Assembly (NCBI RefSeq): GCF_027019125.1
Contig: NZ_JALUXE010000028.1
Span: 62,001-126,000, forward strand
Length of the DNA: 64,000 nucleotides
Direction: 5' to 3'
Source: Roseovarius sp.
GTDB lineage: Bacteria; Pseudomonadota; Alphaproteobacteria; Rhodobacterales; Rhodobacteraceae
This document shows, piece by piece, positions 35,552 to 44,725 of the stretch. A program made the translations under genes and the position numbers. The notes under the pieces were generated by a model, which searched no databases, was not told where the DNA came from, and saw only the letters and a list, made by a program, of their open reading frames with translations. Positions within the stretch are counted from its first letter, which is position 1. Each line of letters opens with the position of its first letter.

Positions 35552-36520
35552 TCATGCCCTGGCGTGTTGGCCCGCCATGACGCAGAGAAGCTCAAACATG
35601 ATCGACGCGCCGAGAAACGCCGTGCCGCCAGAGGTGTCAAACGGCGGCGACACCTCCACCAGATCGGCGCCGATGATATTGACCCCTTCTAGCCCGCGCA
35701 CCACCTGCAACGCCTGATAGCTGTTGGGGCCGCCCACCTCGGGTGTGCCGGTGCCGGGCGCAAACGTGGGATCAACAAAATCGATGTCGTAGCTGACATA
35801 GGTTTCGCCCGCGCCCGCTATCTCGCGCGCCTCGGCCATCACATCCTCGGGGCCGCGTGCGTGGAATTCCTCGATCAGGATCAGGCGGATACCGACGGCC
35901 GCCGCGAAATCGCGATCCTCGGTGTCATACATGGTACCGCGTAGCCCGATCATCACCACGCGCTTCGGATCGAGCAGCCCTTCCTCGACGGCGCGCCGGA
36001 ACGGGGTGCCGTGGGTATACATCGTACCGCCGAAATAGGAGTGATAGAGGTCGGTATGGCTGTCGAAATGGATCATGCCGACGGGGGCCCGACGGGCGAG
36101 CGCGCGCAACACCGGCAAGGTCGAAAGGTGATCGCCACCTGCCGTCAGGGGAGTGATGCCGGCCTCTGTCACGCCATCGTAGAACTCGGTGATCCGGCGC
36201 ATGCTGTCCATGATATCCGCCGGGTTCGGCCCCACATCCCCCAGATCGGCGCAATTCACCGCCTCGAACGGGCGCATGCCGGATGTCGGATGCTGCGCGC
36301 GGATCATGGTGGAGGCATCGCGCAACTGGCGGGGGCCGTGGCGCGGACCGGGGCGATTGGTGGTGCCACTGTCCCACGGCACACCGATCACGCCGATCTG
36401 CACCTCGTCAAACCTTGCATGCCCTGTGGGCACATAGGGCAGGCGCATGAAGGTGGGCACACCGGCAAAGCGCGGGAGTTCGAACCCGGACACCGGATGA
36501 AAGAAGGGATCGGAGGTCAT
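35552..36520 (-). CDS. Agmatinase/ureohydrolase family protein
   Basis: A 322-residue ureohydrolase with the three dimanganese motifs: GGDHLST, IHFDSHTDLYHSY and SYDIDFVDPTFAPGTGTPE, plus DLVEVSPPFD. Members hydrolyse guanidino compounds to urea and an amine: agmatine, guanidinobutyrate, guanidinopropionate or guanidine itself. DSHTD replaces the more common DAHTD. The gene overlaps the NlpC/P60 gene by four bases and follows a leucyl aminopeptidase, so a peptide-derived guanidino substrate is conceivable. Substrate cannot be set from sequence. Confidence 0.85.
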   Translation of the reverse strand: MTSDPFFHPVSGFELPRFAGVPTFMRLPYVPTGHARFDEVQIGVIGVPWDSGTTNRPGPRHGPRQLRDASTMIRAQHPTSGMRPFEAVNCADLGDVGPNPADIMDSMRRITEFYDGVTEAGITPLTAGGDHLSTLPVLRALARRAPVGMIHFDSHTDLYHSYFGGTMYTHGTPFRRAVEEGLLDPKRVVMIGLRGTMYDTEDRDFAAAVGIRLILIEEFHARGPEDVMAEAREIAGAGETYVSYDIDFVDPTFAPGTGTPEVGGPNSYQALQVVRGLEGVNIIGADLVEVSPPFDTSGGTAFLGASIMFELLCVMAGQHARA

Positions 36521-37266
36521 GATAATCCTTTCAGGCGTTTGCGAGAGGTGACGGCGCCGTCGCCCTGCGCCGCGATGCGGGCGATGGCATCCGCGATGGG
36601 TTCATGGGCCACGGCCATGTGATGCGCGTTGGCATGGAGGAGCGTGCCGGGATCAGACACCCACGCCACATGCCCGCGCCAAAAAAGAAGATCGCCGCGT
36701 CGGAGCGGCGCAGTATCTGACAGGTGTTCCCCCAGCCCTTGCTCTTGCGGGCCACTGTCACCGGGGCAGGCGATGCCGCAGGCCAGGCATCCTGCCTGCA
36801 CCAGACCAGAGCAGTCGATCCCGAAACTCGAATTGCCACCCCAAAGATAGGGGGTGCCAAGATAAATCTCGGCCACGGCGACAGGATCGGCCGCATGCAC
36901 AGCCAGAGCCGTCAGATGCGCCCGCGGGACATAGCCTTGCGATGTTTCGGCAAAGCGTCCCTCGTCAGAAAGCACCTCAAGACACGCACCGTGACCAAGA
37001 CTGAACAGCTCACGGGCCTTGAAATCCGGCTTGGGGTAGACATGCGTCGCGCGGGCGCTGACGCGGTGTGTGACGATCCCCTCTGTCAGCGCCGCCATGG
37101 GCACAAATCCCGGATAGCCGTCGCGGGCGGCGCGGACCTCTGCCCAGCCATCCGTGACGCCGGTCACGGTCACGGCCTCTCCCATCAAAAGTTGCCTGTC
37201 GCGCGGACCATCCGGGCAACGCAAGAGGTCAACGAGAGGCATGGCAATGAGGCGGCTTGCGGTCAC
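36517..37266 (-). CDS. NlpC/P60 family peptidase with bacterial SH3 domains
   Basis: A 249-residue protein. Residues ~20-120 form two SH3-like repeats (MGEAVTVTGVTDGWAEVRAARDGYPGFVP and a second copy ending SQGYVPRAHL). The papain-like domain has Cys152 in GIDCSGLVQ, His199 in WRGHVAWVSD and a downstream HANAHH. No signal peptide is visible, so it probably acts in the cytoplasm, like YkfC-type gamma-D-glutamyl-diamino-acid peptidases that recycle cell-wall peptides. Start and stop both overlap neighbours by ATGA. Confidence 0.87.
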   Translation of the reverse strand: MTASRLIAMPLVDLLRCPDGPRDRQLLMGEAVTVTGVTDGWAEVRAARDGYPGFVPMAALTEGIVTHRVSARATHVYPKPDFKARELFSLGHGACLEVLSDEGRFAETSQGYVPRAHLTALAVHAADPVAVAEIYLGTPYLWGGNSSFGIDCSGLVQAGCLACGIACPGDSGPQEQGLGEHLSDTAPLRRGDLLFWRGHVAWVSDPGTLLHANAHHMAVAHEPIADAIARIAAQGDGAVTSRKRLKGLS

Positions 37267-38642
37267 AGCCCCAGCACCTCGGGTATAGCCTCCAGCAATG
37301 CGCGGGCGCCCATGCCGACACCGCCCTTGGGGCGGGCGGGGGCAGCCGTCGGCGTCCAGCCGTAGATGTCGAAATGGCTGTAGTTCAGCCCACCCGCAAA
37401 GCGCCGCAGGAAAAGCGCAGCGGTGATCGAGCCTGCAAAGCCCCCCGAAGGCGCGTTGTCGAGATCGGCAATCCCCGGCTCGATCATCGCCTCGTAGGGG
37501 GTATGGAAGGGCAGACGCCAGACCGGATCGGCCACGCGCGCCGCTGCGGCCTCAAGTGCCTCGGCAAAACGGGCATCGTCGGTGTAATAGGGCGAAAGAT
37601 CCGGCCCAAGCGCCACACGCGCGGCCCCGGTAAGCGTCGCCATCGAGATCATCAGATCAGGCGCATCCTCGGCCCCAAAGGCCAGAGCATCCGCCAGAAC
37701 CAACCGCCCCTCGGCATCGGTGTTGTTGACCTCGACCGTCAGCCCGTTGCGCGCGGTCAGGATGTCGCCGGGACGAAAGGCATTGCCTGCAACCGCGTTC
37801 TCCACCGCCGGGATCAGCACGCGCAATTGCACCGGCAGACCGAGCGCCATGATCATATGCGCCAGCCCCAGAACCGTGGCCGCCCCGCCCATGTCCTTTT
37901 TCATCAACCCCATGGAAGAGCCGGGCTTGAGATTGAGCCCGCCGGTGTCGAAACAGACCCCCTTGCCCACAAGCGTCAGTTTGGGCCCCGTCTTGCCCCA
38001 CCGCATATCCATGAGGCGCGGGGGCACGGCAGAGGCGCGTCCGACGGTGTGGATCAGCGGAAAATTCTGCGCCAGCAGGTCTTCGCCCCGCACGCAGGTC
38101 ACGTGTGCGCCGTTCTGTTCAGCGATGGCAACGCAAGCGGCCTCAAGGGCATCGGGGCCAAGATCATTGGCCGGGGTGTTGATGAGATCGCGGGTCAGCG
38201 CCTCACCCGCCGCAATGATCTCCAGCCGCGCGGCGTCAATACCCGCGGGTGCGACCAGCCGCGCCTTGGCCGGGGACTGGGCGCGATAGCGCTCGTAGGC
38301 GTAGTGCGACAAAAGCCAGCCCAAGCACTCGGTCTCGGCCTGATCCTCGGGCAGACCTACGACCCGATAGGTGCCTGCGGGCAAGGCCGCAGCGATCCCC
38401 GCCAGATGAAACCGGCCCCGCGCACGCGTCGCTGCCGTTCCATAACCGCCCAAGGCCATGGCAATGCCACCTGCCGTATCGGGCACGATCAGCACACGCC
38501 CAAGCGCCCCTGTGAACCCCATTGCACGCACCCAAGCTGCAATTTCGGGGCCCTGTTCGGCCAGCCAACCCTCAAGCATCTCCTCCGCCACAAGGTGCAG
38601 TGGCAAGGCGGGCGTTTCGGGGGCGGCGAATCTGAGGCTCAT
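37263..38642 (-). CDS. Leucyl aminopeptidase family protein (M17)
   Basis: Start ATG 38642 (MSLRFAAPETPA) gives 459 residues. The C-terminal catalytic domain shows the M17 signatures GKGVCFDTGGLNLKPG, MKKDMGGAA and NTDAEGRLVLADAL, which hold the two zinc ions and the catalytic lysine/arginine. It removes N-terminal residues from peptides in the cytoplasm. It is translationally coupled to NlpC/P60, a pairing that suggests breakdown of murein-derived or other short peptides. Confidence 0.9.
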   Translation of the reverse strand: MSLRFAAPETPALPLHLVAEEMLEGWLAEQGPEIAAWVRAMGFTGALGRVLIVPDTAGGIAMALGGYGTAATRARGRFHLAGIAAALPAGTYRVVGLPEDQAETECLGWLLSHYAYERYRAQSPAKARLVAPAGIDAARLEIIAAGEALTRDLINTPANDLGPDALEAACVAIAEQNGAHVTCVRGEDLLAQNFPLIHTVGRASAVPPRLMDMRWGKTGPKLTLVGKGVCFDTGGLNLKPGSSMGLMKKDMGGAATVLGLAHMIMALGLPVQLRVLIPAVENAVAGNAFRPGDILTARNGLTVEVNNTDAEGRLVLADALAFGAEDAPDLMISMATLTGAARVALGPDLSPYYTDDARFAEALEAAAARVADPVWRLPFHTPYEAMIEPGIADLDNAPSGGFAGSITAALFLRRFAGGLNYSHFDIYGWTPTAAPARPKGGVGMGARALLEAIPEVLGL

Positions 38643-38721
38643 TCTGTCGGACCTTCTGGCAGGAATATTGCGCGCCAGCCTAGCCACGATTGCGCCGCCT
38701 GCAACCCGTCATTTGACCCGG

Positions 38722-39102
38722 TCACAAGGGCAGGTCGGACATATCCCAGATTTCGCAAAGCGAGCGCTCACCGATCCGCAGCAGCCGCGCAAAGGTCGCG
38801 GCAAGGGCATTGGCATCACCTGCGTCGATAGAGCCGGTTACATCCCCCGCCACCCGCGCCAGATGCAGCATACCGATCTGATCCGCGATGGCGATCAGGC
38901 TGCGCGTGCATTTGCGCAGATCAGCTATTTGCCCCTCACGGTAAAGCCGCTCGGCATGGGTAAGCCGCGCCGCCAGTTCCTCGAGCGCGCGACACACCAC
39001 ATCCTCGGCATTTGCCTCACCCAATTGCAAGTAGAGTGCCGCAAGCCGATGCGCGTCGAGCCGCACCTGCTCCTGTTGTTTCAGCAATGTCACTTGGTCC
39101 AC
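38722..39102 (-). CDS. Hypothetical protein, helical, HPt-like
   Basis: The frame is open from 39186, but the likely start is GTG 39102 (VDQVTLLKQQEQV), giving 126 residues. It is almost entirely helical, with an amphipathic first half (RLDAHRLAALYLQLGEANAEDVVCRALEELAARL) and a second helix pair around SLIAIADQIGMLHLARVAGDV. The four-helix pattern recalls histidine phosphotransfer or chemotaxis-like modules, but no phospho-accepting histidine motif is obvious. It is divergent from the carbonic anhydrase gene. Function unknown. Confidence 0.6.
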   Translation of the reverse strand: MDQVTLLKQQEQVRLDAHRLAALYLQLGEANAEDVVCRALEELAARLTHAERLYREGQIADLRKCTRSLIAIADQIGMLHLARVAGDVTGSIDAGDANALAATFARLLRIGERSLCEIWDMSDLPL

Positions 39103-39193
39103 ATTCTCACCCACATTGTCAGTTTGCCCCCACGGCGCGGGCAGAATGACACTGTCGCGGTTCCCAAATGGTTTCCGGCGGCGCAAATTGTCA

Positions 39194-39205
39194 CTCGAAT
39201 TCGAG
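39194..39205. promoter_or_regulatory. Perfect 12-bp palindrome in the carbonic anhydrase promoter region
   Basis: CTCGAATTCGAG lies 50 bases before the carbonic anhydrase ATG, in the divergent intergenic region. Placement suits an operator, but no local regulator gene points to its protein. Confidence 0.25.
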
Positions 39206-39254
39206 GCGAATCCCGACTATTGACCAGTCGATTGCCCAAACCCCGGGAGAGACC

Positions 39255-39905
39255 ATGGAACATGCCCGCCCCCTGCCCGCCTATCTGGTGCACCGCTTTC
39301 ATGGCTGGAAGGCCACGAGCTATACCGAGAACCAGTCATGGTATCGGCATCTGGCGCAGCAGGGTCAGCACCCCCGCGCCATGGTGATTTCCTGCTGCGA
39401 CAGCCGGGTGCACGTAACGTCGATCTTTGGCGCGGATCAGGGAGAGTTCTTTATCCACCGCAATATCGCCAACCTCGTCCCGCCTTATGTGAGTGATGGT
39501 GCCCAGCACGGCACCTCGGCGGCGGTGGAATATGCGGTGACGGCGCTTAAGGTGGCGCATGTCATCGTGATTGGTCATTCTGCCTGCGGCGGGGTCAAGG
39601 GCTGCCTTGATATGTGCTCGGGCCATGCACCGGAGCTGGAAAAGCAGACCAGCTTTGTCGGGCGGTGGCTCGACATCCTGCGGCCCGGATATGAGCGGGT
39701 CAGGGATATGGCAGATGCCGCAGCCCAGATGAATGCGCTGGAAAAACAGGCGGTGGTGATCTCGCTCGAAAATCTGATGACGTTTCCGTTCGTGGCCAAG
39801 GCCGTGTCAGAGGGCGCGCTTACGCTTCACGGGCTGTGGCACGAAATAGGCTCCGGGGCACTGGAACAATATAGCGGCAATCAGGACGCATTCGTGCCGC
39901 TTTGA
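39255..39905 (+). CDS. Beta-class carbonic anhydrase
   Basis: Start ATG 39255 (MEHARPLPAYL) after a GGGAGAGACC box gives 216 residues. The zinc site is complete: Cys47 and Asp49-Arg51 in CCDSR, His108 and Cys111 in GHSACGG. It interconverts CO2 and bicarbonate in the cytoplasm and supplies bicarbonate to carboxylases. A strong bidirectional terminator separates it from convergent fadB. Confidence 0.92.
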   Translation: MEHARPLPAYLVHRFHGWKATSYTENQSWYRHLAQQGQHPRAMVISCCDSRVHVTSIFGADQGEFFIHRNIANLVPPYVSDGAQHGTSAAVEYAVTALKVAHVIVIGHSACGGVKGCLDMCSGHAPELEKQTSFVGRWLDILRPGYERVRDMADAAAQMNALEKQAVVISLENLMTFPFVAKAVSEGALTLHGLWHEIGSGALEQYSGNQDAFVPL

Positions 39906-39909
39906 GTGA

Positions 39910-39942
39910 AACCCCCGGCACGCAATCTGGGCGCCGGGGGTT
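39910..39942. terminator. Bidirectional terminator between carbonic anhydrase and fadB
   Basis: AACCCCCGGC pairs with GCCGGGGGTT (10 bp) around a 13-base loop in the 44-base gap between convergent stops. Short T-runs occur on both sides. Confidence 0.75.
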
Positions 39943-39949
39943 GCTGACT

Positions 39950-42148
39950 TCAGGCTGCGGCCGCCTGCCCGCCAAAGCGCCCATAAAAGCTTTGGGTCTT
40001 GTCTGCCATCTCTCGCAGCAGTTTGGGCGTTGTGAAACGCGGACCGAATTTCTCGGCCAACTGGTCGCAACGCTCTGCGGCATAGGGCGTGCCGATGATG
40101 TCGAGCCAGGCAAACGGCCCGCCCGACCAAGGCGCAAAGCCCCAGGCCAGAATTGCGCCCACGTCGCCTTCGCGGATGTCCTCGAGCACACCCTCCTCCA
40201 GCGCACGCACCGCTTCGAGGACTTGCGCAAACATCAGGCGATGCTGAACCTCATGCAGATCGGGCTGCTCTGCGGCGCGGGGGTACTTGGTGGCCAGACC
40301 AGGCCAATAGCCCAACCGCTTGCCCTTTTCGTCATAGTCAAAGAACCCGGCCTTGGACTTGCGCCCCAGACGCCCCTCGCCTTCCATGTAGAAGATCACC
40401 TCGTCGACAGCGGCATCCGGATAGGCATCGCCCATGGCCGCCTTGGTGGCGCGGGCGATTTTCGCACCCAGATCAATCGAGGTTTCATCGACCAGCTGCA
40501 GCGGCCCCACCGGGAACCCAAGCTGCCGCGCGGCATTGTCGATGAGCGCGGGTGCCACGCCCTCGGCCACCATCCGCAGCCCCTCGTTGATATAGGGAAT
40601 GATGCAGCGGTTGCAGTAGAAGAAGCGCGCGTCATTGACCACGATCGGCGTCTTGCGGATTTGCCGGACGTAATCCAGCGCCTTGGCGACAGCGCGCGGG
40701 CCGGTTTTCGCACCTTTGATGATCTCGACCAGCATCATCTTTTCCACCGGCGAGAAGAAGTGGATACCGATGAAGTTCTCGGGGTTGTCCGAGGCTTTCG
40801 CAAGTTCGGTGATCGGCAGAGTGGACGTATTGGTGGCAAAAATGCACTCTTTGTCCACAACCTTGAGCACCTCTTTGGTAACTTCGGCCTTGACCTTCGG
40901 GTCCTCGAACACCGCTTCGATGATCAGGTCGCAGCCCTTGAGCGCCGCGTAATCGGTCGTCGCGGTTATGAGGTCCAGCGTCGCCGCCTTCTTTTCTGCC
41001 GTGGCCTTGCCACGCTTGATGCCCTGATCCATGAAATCGGCAGTATAGGATTTGCCCTTGTCCGCCGCCTCTTGTTTCTGGTCGATCAGCACGACCTGCA
41101 TGCCCGCCATGGCGGAGACAAGAGCGATGCCCGCCCCCATCATGCCCGCGCCCATCACGCCGACCTTCTTGACCTTTTGATCGGGCACGTCGGGGCGGTT
41201 GGCGCCCTTTTCCAACGCCTCCTTGTTGATGAAAAGCGAGCGGATCATGGCACTGGAACTTGGGTTCATCAGCACATTGACGAACCAGCGCGCCTCGATC
41301 TTGAGAGCGGTGTCAAAGGGCACGAGTGCGCCTTCATAAACCGCTGACAAAAGCGCCTTGGCCGCCGGGAACGCACCTTGGGTCTTGCCATTGACCATGG
41401 CCGACGCGCCGACGAATGTCATGAAACCCGCCGGGTGATAGGGCGCGCCGCCGGGCATCTTGTAGCCCTTGTCATCCCAGGGCTTGACGATCACGGGGTT
41501 GCTCAGAACCCACTCGCGCGCTTTCTCGATCAGTTGATCGGCGGGCACCACCTCATCGACCACGCCGGCGGCCTTGGCCTTTTTCGGGTCGTTCAGCTTG
41601 CCTTCAAGCAGGAGAGGCGAGGCCGCCATCGCGCCCAACTTGCGCACAAGACGTGTTGTGCCGCCCGCGCCGGGGAATATCCCGACCATGATCTCGGGCA
41701 GGCCGATTTTGGCCGAGGGGTTGTCGGCGGCAAAGATGCGGTGACAGGCAAGCGGAATTTCAAGGCCAATACCAAGCGCCGTGCCGGGCAGAGCCGCGGC
41801 AATCGGCTTGCCGCCCTTGTTGGTCTTGGGGTCCATGCCCGCGCGCTCGATCTTGCGCAGGATGGCATGCATCCCCATCACCCCGTCAAAGAGCCCCTTG
41901 GCGGGATTGTCGCCCGCGTCATCGCGCATCTTGGCGATGATGTTGAGGTCCATGCCCCCCGCGAACGAGCCCGGCTTGCCCGAGGTGAGGACCACACCCT
42001 TGACGCTCTCATCCGCCAAGGCCTTGTCAATCAGCGCCTCAAGGTCAAGAAAACCCTGGCCGTTCATCACGTTCATCGACTTGCCAACGGTGTCCCATGT
42101 GATGATGGCAACGCCGTCACCGTCGATTTCCATTGTAAAATCAGTCAT
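39950..42148 (-). CDS. fadB: Fatty acid oxidation trifunctional-type alpha subunit (enoyl-CoA hydratase/3-hydroxyacyl-CoA dehydrogenase)
   Basis: A 732-residue fusion. Residues ~1-190 are a crotonase domain with both catalytic glutamates apparent (GIGLEIPLACH and GLPEIMVGIFPGAGG). From ~320 follows a 3-hydroxyacyl-CoA dehydrogenase with GVMGAGMMGAGIA as the NAD-binding loop and NTSTLPITELA. A second dehydrogenase-like C-terminal domain completes the FadB/FadJ layout. It performs the two middle steps of beta-oxidation and partners the FadA thiolase two genes upstream. Confidence 0.94.
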   Translation of the reverse strand: MTDFTMEIDGDGVAIITWDTVGKSMNVMNGQGFLDLEALIDKALADESVKGVVLTSGKPGSFAGGMDLNIIAKMRDDAGDNPAKGLFDGVMGMHAILRKIERAGMDPKTNKGGKPIAAALPGTALGIGLEIPLACHRIFAADNPSAKIGLPEIMVGIFPGAGGTTRLVRKLGAMAASPLLLEGKLNDPKKAKAAGVVDEVVPADQLIEKAREWVLSNPVIVKPWDDKGYKMPGGAPYHPAGFMTFVGASAMVNGKTQGAFPAAKALLSAVYEGALVPFDTALKIEARWFVNVLMNPSSSAMIRSLFINKEALEKGANRPDVPDQKVKKVGVMGAGMMGAGIALVSAMAGMQVVLIDQKQEAADKGKSYTADFMDQGIKRGKATAEKKAATLDLITATTDYAALKGCDLIIEAVFEDPKVKAEVTKEVLKVVDKECIFATNTSTLPITELAKASDNPENFIGIHFFSPVEKMMLVEIIKGAKTGPRAVAKALDYVRQIRKTPIVVNDARFFYCNRCIIPYINEGLRMVAEGVAPALIDNAARQLGFPVGPLQLVDETSIDLGAKIARATKAAMGDAYPDAAVDEVIFYMEGEGRLGRKSKAGFFDYDEKGKRLGYWPGLATKYPRAAEQPDLHEVQHRLMFAQVLEAVRALEEGVLEDIREGDVGAILAWGFAPWSGGPFAWLDIIGTPYAAERCDQLAEKFGPRFTTPKLLREMADKTQSFYGRFGGQAAAA

Positions 42149-42151
42149 ATC

Positions 42152-42631
42152 TTACTCTCCGATCTGGTCAGCCGTCAGCGGACTGCCATCTTTGCGGGTA
42201 AAGGTGTAACCGGCCGCGTCCATCGACACCTTCATGTCGATGTCGCTGTAATATCCGGTCTCTGTTTCGGTTCGTGTGCCCACCACCAGAAAAAAAGCGG
42301 GCGCCTCGGTCTTGTTCACTAAGTGATGGCCATTGGCCTCGCCTGCCGGGAAAGTGGCACAATCCCCAACCTGCATCATGTGCTCGCCCTGATCGTCAAT
42401 CAGGGTGCAGGTGCCTTCCGTCACCATCACGAACTCGTCCTGCTGCATGTGGTAATGACGCAAGGACGAGATCGCACCGGGATCAAGCCGTACGAGGTTG
42501 ACGCCGTATTGGTTGAGCCCGCCTGCATCGCCCAAGGCCTGGCTGCTGCGCCCGGCCATGGCCGCGGCCAGCTTGCCGGGATAGCTTGAGCCGCCCTTGA
42601 ACGGGATCTTGGAAAGGTCCAGCTTTGGCAT
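42152..42631 (-). CDS. Cupin domain protein
   Basis: A 159-residue single cupin. The core strands carry [22 protein letters not shown] and [18 protein letters not shown], giving the usual His/His/Glu/His metal ligands. It is wedged between fadA (one-base overlap, TGATG) and fadB (3-base gap), so it is certainly expressed with them. It might bind or modify an acyl metabolite or act as a sensor. No specific function is known to me for a cupin in this place. Confidence 0.85.
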   Translation of the reverse strand: MPKLDLSKIPFKGGSSYPGKLAAAMAGRSSQALGDAGGLNQYGVNLVRLDPGAISSLRHYHMQQDEFVMVTEGTCTLIDDQGEHMMQVGDCATFPAGEANGHHLVNKTEAPAFFLVVGTRTETETGYYSDIDMKVSMDAAGYTFTRKDGSPLTADQIGE

Positions 42632-43842
42632 CAGACGCGCTCGATGATCGTGGCGGCCCCCATGCCGGATGCGATACAGAGCGTGGCAAGACCCGTGCCT
42701 TTGCCCGTGCGCTCCAACTCATCCAGCAGCGTGCCGATGATGATGGCGCCCGTGGCCCCGAGCGGATGGCCCATGGCGATTGCGCCGCCGTTCACATTGA
42801 CCAGACCGGGGTCGACCTCGAAGGCCTGCTGAAAGCGCAGAACAACGCTGGCGAAGGCCTCGTTTACCTCGAAGAGGTCGATGTCGGAGATCGCCATCCC
42901 GCTGTCGGCGAGGATTTTCTGCGTGGCAGGCACCGGGCCGGTCAGCATGATCGTGGGATCGGTGCCGATCTTGCAGGTCTGCACGATCCGCGCGCGGGGC
43001 TTGAGGCCCCACTTTTCACCAAACTCCTTGGACCCAATGAGCACACCCGCCGCGCCATCGACGATGCCCGAGGAATTGCCCGCGTGGTGGATATGGTTGA
43101 TCCGCTCCAGATGGGGATACTTCATCTTGGCGATGGCATCAAAACCCGGCATCACCTCGCCCATCGCCTGAAAGGCAGGGGTCAGGGCACCGAGCGTCTG
43201 CATGTCAGTGCCGGGGCGCATGTATTCGTCATGGTCCAGAATGGTCAGCCCGTTCTGATCCTGCACCTCGATGATGGAGTTCGCGAACCGCCTGTCATCC
43301 CAGGCCGCCTTGGCGCGGCGCTGCGACTCCATCGCGAGCGCGTCCGCCTCATCCCGGCTGAACCCGTATTCGGTGGCGATGATGTCCGCGGAAATACCCT
43401 GCGGGACGAAATAGGTCTCCATCGCAATCGACGGGTCTACGGCAATCGCCGCACCGTCGCTGCCCATGGCAACGCGGCCCATCATCTCGACCCCGCCTGC
43501 AATATAGGCGTCACCGGCCCCGCCCTTGATCTGGTTGGCGGCAAGGTTCACCGCCTCCATGCCAGAGGCGCAAAAGCGGTTGATGGCAAGGCCGGGAATG
43601 CTCTCATCCAGATCAGAGGCGAGCACGGCAGTCCGCGCAAGGCAGCCGCCCTGCTCCATCACCTGCGTGACATTGCCCCAGATCACGTCCTCGACGGCAT
43701 GACCATCGAAACCGTTGCGGGACTTGAGCGCATTGAGCACCTGCGCCGAGAGGCGCGCAGCCGTGACCTCGTGCAGCGCGCCATCCTTGCGGCCCTTGCC
43801 GCGCGGCGTGCGCACGGTGTCGTAGATATAAGCGTCAGACAT
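42631..43842 (-). CDS. fadA: Acetyl-CoA C-acyltransferase (3-ketoacyl-CoA thiolase)
   Basis: A 403-residue thiolase. The nucleophilic Cys is in [16 protein letters not shown], with [19 protein letters not shown] and [15 protein letters not shown] completing the active site. It cleaves 3-ketoacyl-CoA to acetyl-CoA and a shortened acyl-CoA. Order fadA-cupin-fadB with overlapping ends indicates one transcript with the acyl-CoA dehydrogenase genes upstream. Confidence 0.92.
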   Translation of the reverse strand: MSDAYIYDTVRTPRGKGRKDGALHEVTAARLSAQVLNALKSRNGFDGHAVEDVIWGNVTQVMEQGGCLARTAVLASDLDESIPGLAINRFCASGMEAVNLAANQIKGGAGDAYIAGGVEMMGRVAMGSDGAAIAVDPSIAMETYFVPQGISADIIATEYGFSRDEADALAMESQRRAKAAWDDRRFANSIIEVQDQNGLTILDHDEYMRPGTDMQTLGALTPAFQAMGEVMPGFDAIAKMKYPHLERINHIHHAGNSSGIVDGAAGVLIGSKEFGEKWGLKPRARIVQTCKIGTDPTIMLTGPVPATQKILADSGMAISDIDLFEVNEAFASVVLRFQQAFEVDPGLVNVNGGAIAMGHPLGATGAIIIGTLLDELERTGKGTGLATLCIASGMGAATIIERV

Positions 43843-43857
43843 ATCGGTCTCCTTCGT

Positions 43858-44493
43858 TCAGGCGCGGTCAGCGGGGCTGCCGGGCATCAGGTCATAGGGG
43901 TGTTTCCAGCCGGGCGCGGCGCTGATGTTGCTCAGCCACCGGTCGATATTGGGCCACTCGGCGCGGTCAAAGCCGAAGGGTTCGGGATAAAAGAGATACC
44001 CACAGCAGCTCAGATCCGCATTGGTGATCGCGTCTCCCACGATCCAGTCGCGCCCCTCAAGATGGGTGTCGAGGGTGGTATAGGCGGCCTTGAGACGACC
44101 TTGGGAAAAGGGGATCACCGCCTCCGGGCGCTTGTCCTCGGGCAGGAAGTTCATCAAGAACCGCGTCATGCCGGCCTGAGAGCTGAGCTTGTGATTGTCC
44201 CAGAACACCCAGCGCATCACCTCGCGTGCCTCCTCGGGCGTGGTTCCGCCGAACTTGCCGGTCTTCTCGGTGATATACATCTGCATGACACCCGATTGAG
44301 TCAGCGTCACGTCGCCATCGACCAACACCGGCACCTCGCCCATGACGTTGATCTTGCGGAACTCTGGCGTGCGGGTCTCACCTCCGAAGAAATCGACATA
44401 GACCGGTTCCCATGCCAGTCCGCTCATTTCCAGCGCAAGCGCCGCCTTGTAGGCGTTGCCGCTTTCGCCCATGCAATAGAGTTTGATCGTCAT
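43858..44493 (-). CDS. Glutathione S-transferase family protein
   Basis: Start ATG 44493 (MTIKLYCMGESGNAYK) gives 211 residues. The thioredoxin-like N-terminal domain holds GEVPVLVDGDVTLTQSGVMQMYI with the cis-proline and the SNAIL-like QS pair; the C-terminal half is all-helical. It could detoxify reactive acyl intermediates with glutathione. It lies 15 bases upstream of fadA in the same direction, so it belongs to the beta-oxidation transcript. Confidence 0.87.
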   Translation of the reverse strand: MTIKLYCMGESGNAYKAALALEMSGLAWEPVYVDFFGGETRTPEFRKINVMGEVPVLVDGDVTLTQSGVMQMYITEKTGKFGGTTPEEAREVMRWVFWDNHKLSSQAGMTRFLMNFLPEDKRPEAVIPFSQGRLKAAYTTLDTHLEGRDWIVGDAITNADLSCCGYLFYPEPFGFDRAEWPNIDRWLSNISAAPGWKHPYDLMPGSPADRA

Positions 44494-44524
44494 GCTCCCG
44501 CTCCTGATGCTCGCGTGAGTTTCA

Positions 44525-44545
44525 AGTATTTTTGCCAAGAAGAAG
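44525..44545. repeat. Left arm of a long-range inverted repeat
   Basis: AGTATTTTTGCCAAGAAGAA plus one G matches the reverse complement of 44666-44686 at 20 of 21 positions. Both lie in the gap between the GST and acyl-CoA dehydrogenase genes, about 120 bases apart. Confidence 0.7.
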
Positions 44546-44665
44546 CAGGGAATTCACCCACCCTCAACGTGAACACGGTTTCATTGCCGGTGCGCAAAGG
44601 GCCGAAGCGCCGATGACCGCCCATGGAAAGATTCTGCTCTCTCGCCGGTTTGCGCAGCACCGGGC

Positions 44666-44686
44666 CTTCTTCTTGGCGAAAATACT
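44666..44686. repeat. Right arm of a long-range inverted repeat
   Basis: Partner of 44525-44545 with a single mismatch (C for T in the TTTT[T/C]GCC part). The unit looks like a dispersed extragenic element placed at the edges of the 232-base gap. The interval has no open frame I would support. Confidence 0.7.
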
Positions 44687-44725
44687 CTCGCCGAAGGCAT
44701 CCTGAAAGCAAGGTCGGGCACAGGA

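Noticed and set aside
42625..44616. A 663-codon open frame on the plus strand
   Set aside because: Antisense to fadA and the GST gene, both with full catalytic motifs.
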